Of a stretch of DNA of 5,883 nt, positions 5,833 to 5,883 are shown piece by piece. Position 1 is the stretch's first letter. Every line of letters starts with the position of its first letter. Position numbers and translations under genes: made by a program. Where the stretch lies: assembly GCA_021776195.1 (NCBI GenBank), contig JAJFGK010000070.1, positions 1 through 5,883 on the forward strand. The letters are read 5' to 3'. The stretch is from Kiloniellaceae bacterium. Its GTDB lineage: Bacteria; Pseudomonadota; Alphaproteobacteria; Kiloniellales; Kiloniellaceae. Under the pieces are notes generated by a model, which worked only from the letters and a program-made list of their open reading frames with translations, did not search any database and had not been told where the DNA came from.

Positions 5833-5883
5833 GAGAATTTTTACAGGATTGGACGTTGGAGGCAAGGCCACGGCGATTTGCGT
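5831..5883 (+). CDS. IS110 family transposase (DEDD recombinase), 5' end only
   Basis: Seventeen codons plus two bases are visible before the window ends. The translation MRIFTGLDVGGKATAIC matches the start of IS110-family recombinases, in which a short beta strand is followed by G-(I/L/V)-D-V and a lysine; D8 would be the first catalytic aspartate of the RuvC-like DEDD domain. The ATG has a good ribosome binding site (GGAG with 7 bases to the start, within AAGGAAGGAG). The serine-containing C-terminal domain and the right end lie outside. The family call rests on this short N-terminus alone, but the strong ribosome binding site and non-coding leader agree with it. Confidence 0.75.
   Translation, partial: MRIFTGLDVGGKATAIC
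5831..5883 (+). mobile_element. IS110 family insertion sequence, left portion
   Basis: The recombinase start marks an IS110-type element continuing past the right edge. This family usually lacks terminal inverted repeats, so the left end cannot be read off directly; it must lie between the methyltransferase start (5624) and 5831, probably around 5640-5700. It is inserted head-to-head with the methyltransferase gene. Only the part certain to be inside the element is given here. Confidence 0.65.

Noticed and set aside
1..5883. CRISPR array, tRNA or rRNA genes, tandem repeats
   Set aside because: I saw no regularly spaced repeats, no tRNA-like cloverleaf ends and no rRNA sequence on either strand when reading through.

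Overview
The window reads as chromosome of a GC-rich proteobacterium, most likely an alphaproteobacterium. The signs are very high GC in the left third (42 of 60 bases at 181-240), a CyaC-type membrane cyclase and a DUF1289 protein, both common in that class. This is inference from gene content and composition; no rRNA or other taxonomic marker is present.

Left part (1-1629): two divergent genes separated by 169 bp. On the minus strand is the N-terminal 400 residues of a class III adenylate/guanylate cyclase, cut by the window edge. It has a histidine-bearing multi-helix membrane domain, then a plant-type 2Fe-2S ferredoxin domain, then the start of the cyclase domain. On the plus strand is a complete 85-residue DUF1289 four-cysteine protein. 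The pair looks like core-genome signalling and redox biology.

Middle (1630-2234): about 600 bp without a convincing gene. It holds an AT-rich patch (23 G+C of 60 at 1741-1800), several inverted repeats, an orphan 57-codon reading frame with a signal-peptide-like start, and a weak hairpin that could end minus-strand transcription.

Right part (2235-5624): two minus-strand genes, visibly lower in GC than the left part (33 of 60 at 3361-3420), arranged as a probable operon. The upstream gene is a complete sugar C-methyltransferase-like protein of the TylC3/NovU/TcaB9 type. The downstream gene is a 681-residue protein with about 13 membrane helices and a C-terminal soluble domain, resembling GT-C-type membrane glycosyltransferases. 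Together they suggest making and transferring a modified (branched or methylated) sugar for a surface glycan. The gap between them contains two inverted repeats.

Right edge (5625-5883): the left end of an IS110-family element. The first 17 codons of its DEDD recombinase are visible. Its ribosome binding site lies in the 3' arm of a perfect 10-bp hairpin. The 206-bp leader is where an IS110 bridge RNA would be expected, and it holds several inverted repeats. The element sits directly upstream of the methyltransferase, so it may have cut the glycan operon from its other genes.
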